57,794 nucleotides of DNA, taken from contig DHPN01000012.1 in the NCBI GenBank assembly GCA_002407925.1, positions 11,278 to 69,071 on the forward strand, read 5' to 3'. Every line of letters begins with the position of its first letter. Position 1 is the first letter of the stretch. The notes under the pieces are model-generated. The model was given only the letters and a program-made list of their open reading frames with translations, was not told the origin of the DNA and ran no database searches. The position numbers and the translations under genes are program-made. Positions 42,842 through 50,757 of this stretch are shown piece after piece. This DNA is from Atopobiaceae bacterium UBA5363. GTDB taxonomy: Bacteria; Actinomycetota; Coriobacteriia; Coriobacteriales; Atopobiaceae.

Positions 42842-44088
42842 TACATCTTTACATACTTGCCATTTTGAATCACGAAACAAACAGGAGTCTTCGAGACCAT
42901 GCCGGTGTCATCCCATGTCATGTTAGAACCTGTCAGCCCGTCGTAGGAGAAATCACCTCCTGTGAAGACACTAACGAGTGCATCGCAGATATCAGTGAAT
43001 TCTGCATCTGGCGTCACGCCAGCCTTCTCAATAGCTGCAGTGATGGCCTTTACGCAGTCGTAGGCGTCAGCAGCAAATTGGTTAGGCGCAGTGCCATCGG
43101 AAAGTTTTTCGTATGCCTCAGCGAACGACTGAACGGCCTCATCATCTTCGTCAGCAGAAAATGGGGTGATCAGTACGAGACCTTCAGCCAACGAGGAATC
43201 GAAGCCCTCTTGCGTCAGGATGCCGTCCATGCCATCGCAGCCGAAGAACGTCGGAGCATAGCCCATGTCTTTGGCCTGCTGCAGGATGAGGCCGGCTTGC
43301 TGATAGTAGATCGGCAAGAAAAGCATGTCTGCGCCGGCATCTTTACACGCGGAGAGCTGTGAGGAGAAGTTGGTGTTGTTGTCAGCCGTGAAGGTCATGG
43401 TGGACACGATATTGAGGCCCTGCGACTGCGCCTCGTCCTTGAAGCCGTTATACAAGCCGGTCGAATAGGTGTCAGAGTTGTCGTAGATGATGCCTATCGA
43501 GCTTCCGAGGCTTTTGTCCTTGACAGTCTGGGCGGCGACTTTACCTTGGTTAGGGTCAGTAAAGCACATCTGGAAGACGTTCTTCTTGCGAGCGATCGAG
43601 ACGTTGCCGTCAGCGTCTGGCTGACCGCCAATTACATCGGTCGAAGAAGCAGAAGGCGTTATTTCAAACATGCTATCGGTATTGGTCTCAGAAGAGACAG
43701 CCACGCACGGAGCTGTCGTTGTCGTACCGACCAAGATCTGCATGCCCCAGTCCTTGAGGTTGTTGTAGGCGTTGACGGCCGTTTCCGCGACGCCGGTGTC
43801 ATCTTCGGTCTTGAAGTCGAATTGAACATCTCCGCCTGCGGCATTGACCTCGTTGATAGCAACCTGAGTACCATAGCTTGTAGCCGTACCGTAGATGGCA
43901 GTAGAGCCCGTCAGTGGCCCGATGTGACCGATCTTGAAGGCGGCACCGCTTGCACTGCTCGCAGAGCCACTTGAAGTCGAGCTAGAGCTGCCGCCACAGC
44001 CAGCAAGGGACAAACCTGCCCCAATAATGACGCCCGCACCCCCACATAGCTTGACAAAGTCCCTTCTTGACACGTCGGCGAACTTCAT
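42841..44088 (-). CDS. livK: Branched-chain amino acid ABC transporter substrate-binding lipoprotein
   Basis: A 415-residue periplasmic-binding protein of the Leu/Ile/Val (Peripla_BP_6) type. The N-terminus SRRDFVKLCGG is a twin-arginine motif followed by a hydrophobic stretch and lipobox LAGC, so Tat export and lipid anchoring are expected. The mature part starts FKIGHIGPLTGSTAIYGTA, with VGTTTTAPCVAVSSE and IGIIYDNSDTYSTGLYNGF of the first lobe and NQFAADAYDCVKAI of the second. AGGAGG precedes the ATG by seven bases. First gene of livKHMGF. An inverted repeat lies upstream. Confidence 0.95.
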   Translation of the reverse strand: MKFADVSRRDFVKLCGGAGVIIGAGLSLAGCGGSSSSTSSGSASSASGAAFKIGHIGPLTGSTAIYGTATSYGTQVAINEVNAAGGDVQFDFKTEDDTGVAETAVNAYNNLKDWGMQILVGTTTTAPCVAVSSETNTDSMFEITPSASSTDVIGGQPDADGNVSIARKKNVFQMCFTDPNQGKVAAQTVKDKSLGSSIGIIYDNSDTYSTGLYNGFKDEAQSQGLNIVSTMTFTADNNTNFSSQLSACKDAGADMLFLPIYYQQAGLILQQAKDMGYAPTFFGCDGMDGILTQEGFDSSLAEGLVLITPFSADEDDEAVQSFAEAYEKLSDGTAPNQFAADAYDCVKAITAAIEKAGVTPDAEFTDICDALVSVFTGGDFSYDGLTGSNMTWDDTGMVSKTPVCFVIQNGKYVKM

Positions 44089-44126
44089 TGCAGTACCTCC
44101 TAAAAAAGTCGAGAACCCTTAAGACG

Positions 44127-44157
44127 GCATTCACTGTAGGCATCAAAGCTTGAATGC
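44127..44157. promoter_or_regulatory. Inverted repeat upstream of livK
   Basis: GCATTCA (44127-44133) and TGAATGC (44151-44157) form a perfect 7-bp inverted repeat, 17 bases apart, about 40 bases before the livK ATG. A TACAGT-like -10 falls between the arms on the minus strand, so it may be an operator for the liv promoter. Confidence 0.4.
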
Positions 44158-44254
44158 TGCAACGCGTTATCAGATCGTTTTCACGGACGTAACACAGTTA
44201 TGTAAAAAAGGTCTCTCACTAAGAAAATCAGGCGTTTATTCGACGTTTAAGCTC

Positions 44255-44731
44255 TCAGGCTAACTTAGCATGTTTATGACGAAAATACGCCCATGTGAAA
44301 AAGGCGCCTACAGCAAGTCCAACTGTGTCTATCACTACGTCCCTCAAAGAGGATTGACGCCCTGGTATAAAAAGCTGTATTGACTCATCAATAAACGGAA
44401 CTGCAATCGAGTAAAGATATGCTATGAGCGCTTTGGAATACTTCCATCCATGAACACGACAATTGTTCGCAACAATAATCGACAAGATGAAGTACTCGCT
44501 AAAGTGAGCGCATTTCCGTACAACAAATATCATGATTTCGGTATCGAAAACTCCCGCGGCATGGAAAAGCGGTGTCAGTAACTCGACAAAACGTCCGCTT
44601 TCCATTGAGGAATCCGGACCTACGACAAAAGAGTGGCCCCAGATGAACATCAACCACACAAAGAGAAAAACCGCCCACCCCCAACGCGGCGGCAGGCGCG
44701 TGCTTGCATGCTTGAGCATATGTTTTGTCAT
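44255..44731 (-). CDS. VanZ family membrane protein
   Basis: A 158-residue protein with four membrane helices. FVVRKCAHFSEYFILSIIVANN and PFIDESIQLFIPGRQSSLRDVVIDTVGLAVG match the VanZ-like signature (KxAHFxEYx and DExxQ...R..xxxDxxxN/D). The family includes VanZ, linked to low-level teicoplanin resistance, but most members have unknown roles in the envelope; resistance is not implied. GAGG precedes the ATG. It starts three bases after the end of the long membrane protein gene, so the two are probably one operon. Confidence 0.85.
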   Translation of the reverse strand: MTKHMLKHASTRLPPRWGWAVFLFVWLMFIWGHSFVVGPDSSMESGRFVELLTPLFHAAGVFDTEIMIFVVRKCAHFSEYFILSIIVANNCRVHGWKYSKALIAYLYSIAVPFIDESIQLFIPGRQSSLRDVVIDTVGLAVGAFFTWAYFRHKHAKLA

Positions 44732-44734
44732 TCG

Positions 44735-46096
44735 CTAGGCCTCGTTAGCCCAGAGCTGCTCTGAGGACTTGGCTGCCTTGGCCATATGCTTGGGATGATA
44801 GGACTCGTGCTTGCCGCGAATCGCAAACACTGTGGGTGCCGCCTGGCTCCCACCTTCCATCACATGCAGGTAGTCACGTGATTTCATGCGAACGGCCTGA
44901 GAGCTGCTTCGAGAGAATTCTTGCTTTATGAGATAGTCAACATAGCTGTCGGTATCAACAACCTCTGGGTGTCCTGCCGGCGGACGGAATGGCAAAACTG
45001 CAGTTGGTGATTCTGCAGCCCTCTTCTCCTCAGCTTCCTGCGCCGCTTCGGCCGACAAAGCGTCTTCACGTTGGGCGTCCATGCGTGCCATCGAAAGTTC
45101 CCATGCATCCGTCGAGTCAAAGGCATCTGCTTCGCTCTTTTCAGGAAAGGCAGCCTCATCGATATACGCCAAACGCTGAGAGATCTGATACCTGCCCTTT
45201 TGAGCACCTCCATCTGTGCTCTCGCTTGTCACATCCGTGCTCGAAGCCGCCTGAGTAACAGCAGCTGCACCAGTAGAATAAGAAGCCGGGATTTTCTCTG
45301 CGGCATAGGCTGGTTGAAAGACATCAAGCGGCCCATGCTCGCCTGTCATGTCGATGTCTTGTAAATCAGACTCGTCTGCCGTGCCATAATCGTGGCGTAT
45401 GGAATCTTTGAGCGCCGCATTCCACCAACCAGTGCCAACGTCGCCGACACTGCCATCTGCACGCTCGATGACCGGCAGGTCGTCAAACATGTCCTGGCTC
45501 ATACGCTCGGCAAGTAGCTCTTTCACGCCACGCGCACGAGAGGCCATGCGCTGCTTCCATGTCAATCGCTGCACATAGTTCGAGGCAATGTCAGCATAGT
45601 CCGTCGCTTTATGTTCGGCATAGGGGACCTTTGGGTCATCCTTCACTTCTACAGCCGCCTTGCCAGGTTTCCCGTGCTGAGCGTCCTGGTCTTCTGTCAG
45701 ATCTTGGAAATTTGAGGTCGCCTCATCTTGCAAGTGCAGAGGGCTGCTCGGCGAGAAGTGCACCGCGCTCGTTTTAGATTCCTCGCTTGAGGATGGGATC
45801 GCCTGCCTAGAGTCCTCGCTTGGATCGGCCACCCTCTCCTTTTTTGGGGCCATCGCGGTGTTATCTAAATGCTCAGCGGCCTCACGACGAGTCCGGCGCG
45901 CTTCAGAAGCGCTCACCAAGGTCGTGACAATGCCGCAAGAAAACGCCCCCACCGCAACGCCAAGCAGAAACTCAGAAGGCGTATTTGACATGTCAATATC
46001 TGTAATGCCTGCCGCAAAAGCAGAAGTTGGCATAGTGCCGATGGCCGCACCAAACAATCCGGCAACGACAGCCGGTGTTCTTGATGTCCCGCTCAT
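44735..46096 (-). CDS. Hypothetical membrane-anchored, low-complexity acidic protein
   Basis: About 453 residues; not recognised. Residues 8-28 (VVAGLFGAAIGTMPTSAFAA) look like a signal peptide ending in AFA-A, and 42-62 (FLLGVAVGAFSCGIVTTLVSA) a membrane helix, followed by a basic patch RRTRREA. The remaining 390 residues are rich in Ser, Ala, Glu and Asp and probably disordered, except for short ordered bits such as YVQRLTWKQRMASRARGVKELL. A basic patch after the helix suggests the tail is cytoplasmic. ATG at 46096 has AGGAGGG upstream; the frame is open 37 codons further. Confidence 0.55.
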   Translation of the reverse strand: MSGTSRTPAVVAGLFGAAIGTMPTSAFAAGITDIDMSNTPSEFLLGVAVGAFSCGIVTTLVSASEARRTRREAAEHLDNTAMAPKKERVADPSEDSRQAIPSSSEESKTSAVHFSPSSPLHLQDEATSNFQDLTEDQDAQHGKPGKAAVEVKDDPKVPYAEHKATDYADIASNYVQRLTWKQRMASRARGVKELLAERMSQDMFDDLPVIERADGSVGDVGTGWWNAALKDSIRHDYGTADESDLQDIDMTGEHGPLDVFQPAYAAEKIPASYSTGAAAVTQAASSTDVTSESTDGGAQKGRYQISQRLAYIDEAAFPEKSEADAFDSTDAWELSMARMDAQREDALSAEAAQEAEEKRAAESPTAVLPFRPPAGHPEVVDTDSYVDYLIKQEFSRSSSQAVRMKSRDYLHVMEGGSQAAPTVFAIRGKHESYHPKHMAKAAKSSEQLWANEA

Positions 46097-46255
46097 ATGC
46101 ACCCTCCTGCTCGCTTCCGACGAGAAGGGCAGGGGTACACGAGGGGAAGAAAAGACAAAAGATGCCACAACCTGCATCTTCGTAATCCCAAAGCAACGGT
46201 GTGTCATGTTTATGTCTCGTGTACCGTCGCCTGCTGCGTCTGACTAAAACTTTTC

Positions 46256-46283
46256 TTAGACTGACTTGAACTATACCTATAAT
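46256..46283 (+). promoter_or_regulatory. Putative promoter of the SDR gene
   Basis: TTAGAC, 16-base spacer and a perfect TATAAT (46278-46283), 73 bases before the ATG at 46357. Confidence 0.5.
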
Positions 46284-46300
46284 CACTATAAATGCAAGAA

Positions 46301-46332
46301 CATGCGAGCAAGTTTCTAAAGTTGCTCGCATG
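46301..46332. repeat. Perfect 11-bp hairpin in the 5' region of the SDR gene
   Basis: CATGCGAGCAA (46301-46311) and TTGCTCGCATG (46322-46332) pair perfectly around a 10-base loop, between the promoter and the ribosome site. It may be an operator or an mRNA stem; it would also bury an in-frame upstream ATG at 46330. Confidence 0.55.
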
Positions 46333-46356
46333 CGCTGCCAAGGAATAGAGGCTTCA

Positions 46357-47160
46357 ATGGAAAGCATCGCAATTATCACCGGAGCGTCATCTGGTGTCGG
46401 CCGCGAATTCGTCCATCAGCTTGACCATCATGCAGGCGGGCCGCTTGATCAGCTTTGGCTCATCGCTCGCAGCAAAGACGCACTCGAGCGGGTCGCTGCA
46501 GGCTGTACGACAAAGACGCGCATCCTGCCCCTCGATCTGACAGACCCATCCTCATTTGAGGCTCTGAAAAAAGAGATCTCTGACGCTTGTGCAGACGAAA
46601 AGACCTACGTGCAATGGCTCATAAACAGCGCTGGATTCGGACGTGCTGGGAAGTTTGTGGAAATCGGTGAGGCCAGCAACGCAGGCATGGTTCGGCTCAA
46701 TTGCCTTGCCGTCGTGGAGCTGTGCTCCCTTGTACTGCCTTACATGCGCTCTGGCTCGAGGATCATCAACCTGGCCTCCATGGCCGGAACCTTGCCGCTT
46801 GAAGGGTTTGCGGTCTATTCGGCTTCCAAGAGCTTCGTGCTCAATTTCTCCCATGCACTTGACGCGGAACTTGCTGCAACTGGCATCCATGTGACAGCAG
46901 TTTGCCCAAAATGGATGAAAACGGGTTTTCTCGATCATGCCGGCAGCAAGCAGTCACTCAAAAAAATGATGTTCATTGGCTTTGAAAACCCCACAGATGT
47001 CGTGCGAAAAACCATTCGCTCTGCGGTCCTAGGCCGTGGCGTATGCGTCCCATCGTTTGACATGAAGATCGCCTACGGCGCGCTTGCCATCTTGCCCGTC
47101 GGCTTTGTGATGGCTGCGATGAGATTTATCGGTGACTGGACTACCGAACATCTCAGCTAG
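46357..47160 (+). CDS. Short-chain dehydrogenase/reductase (SDR)
   Basis: A 267-residue classical SDR. TGASSGVGRE at residues 8-17 binds NAD(P); LDLTDPSSF, INSAGFGR, INLASMAG with the catalytic Ser, and YSASKSF with Tyr/Lys make the active site complete. A C-terminal hydrophobic stretch (YGALAILPVGFVMAAMRFIG) suggests membrane association, as in the YqjQ/DltE-like branch. The substrate is unknown. ATG at 46357 is used because the ATG at 46330 lies in a hairpin. Convergent with rho. Confidence 0.88.
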   Translation: MESIAIITGASSGVGREFVHQLDHHAGGPLDQLWLIARSKDALERVAAGCTTKTRILPLDLTDPSSFEALKKEISDACADEKTYVQWLINSAGFGRAGKFVEIGEASNAGMVRLNCLAVVELCSLVLPYMRSGSRIINLASMAGTLPLEGFAVYSASKSFVLNFSHALDAELAATGIHVTAVCPKWMKTGFLDHAGSKQSLKKMMFIGFENPTDVVRKTIRSAVLGRGVCVPSFDMKIAYGALAILPVGFVMAAMRFIGDWTTEHLS

Positions 47161-47232
47161 CCGCCACAATCGCCTCTGTCGGCTACCTCCCCGTCGAGAT
47201 GCATCCCAGGAGATACAACATGCCATCAATCT

Positions 47233-49404
47233 CTAAGCGATGTAGTCGCTTTGCTGGGCTTTCTTTGCAGAACGAATCAAGAACTCCTTATTGGTATTGG
47301 TCTGTTTAAGGCCGCGAACGAGAGCGGTGGCGGCGCGCTCAGTATTGTTCATGTTAGCCAGCACGCGGCGGATGCCCCAAATAAATGGCGTCAGCTCCTC
47401 GTCAAGAAGCAGATCCTCGTTTCGCGTGCCTGAGGATACAGGATCAATAGCAGGGAAGATACGACGATCAGCAAGATCGCGATCGAGCTTGAGCTCCATA
47501 TTGCCCGTCCCCTTGAACTCCTCAAAAATAACCTCATCCATCTTGGAACCGGTATCCACGAGCGCTGATGCGAGGATGGTAAGGGAGCCTCCCCCCTCGA
47601 TGTTGCGCGCCGCTCCAAGGAACTTCTTAGGAGGGTAAAGTGCTGCGGAGTCTACGCCACCTGACAAAATGCGCCCGGACGCTGGTTGTGCGAGGTTGTA
47701 AGCACGGGCGAGACGTGTAATGGAATCAAGCACGACAACTACATCTTCTCCCAGCTCAACGAGCCTCTTTGCGTGTTCGATCACCATTTCGGCAACTGCG
47801 GTGTGATTTGATGCTGGCATGTCAAACGTTGAAGCAACAACATCGCCTTTAATCGAGCGCTGCATGTCAGTCACTTCTTCTGGGCGCTCATCAACGAGGA
47901 GGCAGAAAAGATGAACCTCAGGGTTGTTGGCTGCAATTGACTGACAGATCTTTTTGAGCACGGTCGTCTTGCCAGCTTTAGGCGGACTCACGATCAGCCC
48001 ACGCTGACCCTTTCCAATCGGTGCAACAAGGTCGATCGCACGCCCCGTGATTGAGTCCTTCCCATGCTCCATTACGAGGCGTTCGTTAGGATAGATGGGG
48101 GTGAGATCACGAAACCGAGGGCGATGGCGAATTTTTTCCGGTGGCTGGTCATTGACGAGCTCAACGCTTTGCAAAGGCGGAAACTTATTACCTGAACGCG
48201 CTGGCCCAACTGTTCCCTTAATGCGATCACCAGCCCGCAAACCATATTGGCGTATGATCTGTTGGTGAACGAATGCGTCATGATCCCCCGCCGTGAAGTT
48301 TCCGGAACGAAGGAAGGCGTACCCTTCCGGCTGCATCTGCAAGATGCCATCCACGGGCAGAAAGCCCTCTGCCGCAGCAGCCGCGTTATAAATGGCCTCA
48401 ATGAGGTCTTTTTTTCGCATCCCAACATAATCGACGTCAAGCTCAGCAGCCTTGGACCGCAGGTCAGTAACTTTCATTTCGCTCAGCTCATCACGCGTGA
48501 GGCTGGGCTCAGCAATGCGCTCTTGAGCCGCTTTGTGTCGATTATGGCGACTGCGACTTCCGCCACCATTGACCCCGTTTGTAGATGCCGTGCCTGTATA
48601 CTCACGGCTTACATGGCGTCGGCGATGTGTGCTGTGCTCTCCGTCAAAGGAAGAAGTTGGTTCATGGTGTATGGCATCTCGTTGCGCCGAAGGAGCCTCA
48701 TGCTGAGTCGAAGGCTGCTCTTGCTGCGTAGCAGGTTCTTTATTATTTTGCGAGGTAGGCACCTCATGGGATGCAACTGCCCTCTTTTGTTGCTTCGCAG
48801 ACGTCTTGCGGGAGGGGTGGGAGACTTCTTGCGACGTTGGGGGTTCCTTAAGCTTGGTCGCAGCGACCTGCTGTACAGACCCAGAGGACACCTCCTGCGC
48901 TGTGGAAGCAGCAGCTTCGTGCTGTGTCAAGCTAACCATACTTTGCGTCGAAGCAGGTACTAGTGCTGCTGCTGTCGTTGTTGTCGTTTTTGCTGCAGCT
49001 GGCTGCAGCGGCGCCAGGGAAGGCTTTAGAGAGACTTGCTCAGTTAGCTTCTCGCTTTTCTGATGAGCTTTTGTACTTTCCTCAGATTTAGAGGAACTGG
49101 CCTTTTTTGTTGTGCGCCGCTTCTGTGTTCGCTCGTTTTTTACGGCCTTTTTTGCAGTTTTTGCCTTATGACTCGGCTTGGGAGGGGCTGCCTCTTCTGC
49201 TTTTGCACTCATATCTGCGCTCTTAACTACTAAAGCGGACACGCTTTCGTGCTCTGCCTCTGACGTCGGCATGTTTTTCTTACGTGGGCGGCCTCTGCGA
49301 CGACGAGGCTTTGGCGCTTCCTCCATCCCCGTGGACTGTACCTGAATGCTCTTATGTGAGGCTTCAGCATCAGTTTGAGCAGTGAGGATGGTGTCTTCCT
49401 CCAT
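47233..49404 (-). CDS. rho: Transcription termination factor Rho with long N-terminal extension
   Basis: A 723-residue Rho, some 300 longer than E. coli Rho. Residues 1-300 are low complexity (Lys, Ala, Thr, Gln, Ser; an RRRRGRPRKK AT-hook-like start), as in other high-G+C Gram-positive bacteria. Rho_N follows at about 300-345 (MKVTDLRSKAAELDVDYVGMRKKDLIEAI), then the RNA-binding cold-shock fold (GYAFLRSGNF) and the hexameric ATPase with SPPKAGKTT, LLVDERPEEVTDM (Walker B), VVLDSITRLARAYN and LSGGVDSAALYPPKKFLGAARNIEGGGSLTI. AAGGAGGAC precedes the ATG. In many actinobacteria rho follows hom-thrC-thrB after argS; here argS and rho are close but the thr genes lie 17 kb away. Confidence 0.97.
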   Translation of the reverse strand: MEEDTILTAQTDAEASHKSIQVQSTGMEEAPKPRRRRGRPRKKNMPTSEAEHESVSALVVKSADMSAKAEEAAPPKPSHKAKTAKKAVKNERTQKRRTTKKASSSKSEESTKAHQKSEKLTEQVSLKPSLAPLQPAAAKTTTTTAAALVPASTQSMVSLTQHEAAASTAQEVSSGSVQQVAATKLKEPPTSQEVSHPSRKTSAKQQKRAVASHEVPTSQNNKEPATQQEQPSTQHEAPSAQRDAIHHEPTSSFDGEHSTHRRRHVSREYTGTASTNGVNGGGSRSRHNRHKAAQERIAEPSLTRDELSEMKVTDLRSKAAELDVDYVGMRKKDLIEAIYNAAAAAEGFLPVDGILQMQPEGYAFLRSGNFTAGDHDAFVHQQIIRQYGLRAGDRIKGTVGPARSGNKFPPLQSVELVNDQPPEKIRHRPRFRDLTPIYPNERLVMEHGKDSITGRAIDLVAPIGKGQRGLIVSPPKAGKTTVLKKICQSIAANNPEVHLFCLLVDERPEEVTDMQRSIKGDVVASTFDMPASNHTAVAEMVIEHAKRLVELGEDVVVVLDSITRLARAYNLAQPASGRILSGGVDSAALYPPKKFLGAARNIEGGGSLTILASALVDTGSKMDEVIFEEFKGTGNMELKLDRDLADRRIFPAIDPVSSGTRNEDLLLDEELTPFIWGIRRVLANMNNTERAATALVRGLKQTNTNKEFLIRSAKKAQQSDYIA

Positions 49405-49764
49405 GTAATGTCCTCCTTGTCAGCCTAACGAATTGCGTCAGGCAAAATGCGCTGTGCGACAAGATAACCCCCTTGCGAGAGGGACCCGCAAAATGTCATT
49501 CAAGTAGCAGCAACGATGATGAACTCGATACGTTATGAATTGAATAGTCAAAACCGTGTAATACGCTCACGGGACGCAATGATAGTAGCACGCCTTCTTG
49601 CGATTGCCAATAGGTTAACGTACATATTTTGATACACACAATAGCGGCTATAACATGCTGCAGATCTTTTTTTACTTAAACAAGATTTCGGACATGCTCA
49701 AATCCGCCTTTTGCAGCAAAACTGTAGCTTTGTGCCTTTGGATCGTCAAAGACGGCAAAGGAGC
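49405..49764 (-). other. Rho leader region, no gene
   Basis: About 360 bases between the MarR gene and rho. It holds the putative rho promoter at 49582-49610 and a leader of roughly 170 bases before the rho ATG. Rho leaders are commonly autoregulated by Rho itself. No hairpin terminator for the MarR gene was seen. Confidence 0.4.
49582..49610 (-). promoter_or_regulatory. Putative promoter of rho
   Basis: On the minus strand TTGGCA, 17-base spacer, TACTAT; transcription would start near 49575, some 170 bases before the rho start codon. Confidence 0.55.
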
Positions 49765-50439
49765 CTACGCTTTCCGGCGAGCCCTACTGATACTAATTTG
49801 AGACAGACCTGCTTTAAGCCCATCGGCACATTTCTTGCCGCTCTCTGTGATGATGACAAAGGTGCCAAAGGTATCTTTGTCAACTCCGCCACGTATGACA
49901 AGCTTCTCATCCTTAAGTGCGGAAACAGACATTGACACAGTAGGCTGTAAAAATCCGAGGCTCTCCACCAATTCTCCAACACTGCTGCGGCCTTGCTCAC
50001 TCGTAGCAAGCTTCAACAAGATAAGGTCGCGTGCCATATAGTTTATAGTACCTGTAGCATCAATCATGCGACAAATACGCTCAGCAGTGATACGTGAAGA
50101 AGGACGTGCAGCCACAATTCGAGCACGTGTCAACTCACAGAGATTATGAACCCGGTCAAGACCAGTTGGAGTAAGAGCGCAAACTACGTTGCGCCGATCC
50201 AAGCTGCCCTTTTCACGTTCAATCAAACCCAGCTCAGAGAGGTGCTTTGTACGATGAGTCATTGTTGGCCGCAGGCATCCTTGATAGTCAGCTATCTTTG
50301 AAGTTTTGAGAGGCTGCTCCGAAAGACTCAGGCGACAGAGAATGGCAAACTCAGAAAAAGTCAGCCTCTGATCAGTGTCAACTTGTTGACGCACTATATT
50401 GTATGCACGACGCATAGACAGATACTCTGGAACTTCCAC
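49765..50439 (-). CDS. Tandem MarR-type regulator (two winged helices in one chain)
   Basis: A 224-residue protein in which the MarR winged helix occurs twice. The first unit spans about residues 25-100 (LTFSEFAILCRLS, LRPTMTHRTKHLSELGLIEREKGSLDRRNVVCALTPTG). The second spans about 132-208 (ARDLILLKLA, FLQPTVSMSVSALKDEKLVIRGGVDKDTFGTFVIITESGKK). Ordinary MarR proteins are about 145 residues and dimerise, so this resembles a covalent dimer. The start is GTG at 50439 with AAGGGGAAGGG upstream. It lies between argS and rho on the same strand; targets and ligand are unknown. Confidence 0.82.
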   Translation of the reverse strand: MEVPEYLSMRRAYNIVRQQVDTDQRLTFSEFAILCRLSLSEQPLKTSKIADYQGCLRPTMTHRTKHLSELGLIEREKGSLDRRNVVCALTPTGLDRVHNLCELTRARIVAARPSSRITAERICRMIDATGTINYMARDLILLKLATSEQGRSSVGELVESLGFLQPTVSMSVSALKDEKLVIRGGVDKDTFGTFVIITESGKKCADGLKAGLSQISISRARRKA

Positions 50440-50757
50440 AGTCGGGCCCTTCCCCTTCGAGTCACCTCAGCCTACGCTAGGCAATCCTGATCAACTTTGA
50501 TTACGATAAAAACTCTATCTAAAAAAAGTTTCGTCAAGACGTCATCTGCTGGCAATTCACAAAAATGTAAAAGAACCCTTTCTTATACCCTCTGCAATAA
50601 AGCAAGGTCGCTAAAACAGGAACTTTTTCATTAAAAGGTGTATCACCTATGAGGCTTCTTTTTTATACTTCTTTTCCAATAAAATTTGATTAGCCTTCCT
50701 TTCCCTATAGGAAAAGACGTATTGAAACCTTCTTTTTCGGATTGAGAAAAGATTCTT
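50440..50757. other. AT-rich intergenic region between MarR gene and argS
   Basis: About 320 AT-rich bases with A- and T-runs. Short palindromes AGGTG-TAT-CACCT and TTTCC-CTATA-GGAAA are present but too small to call. It must contain the end of the argS transcript and the MarR promoter; I could not place either with confidence. Confidence 0.4.
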
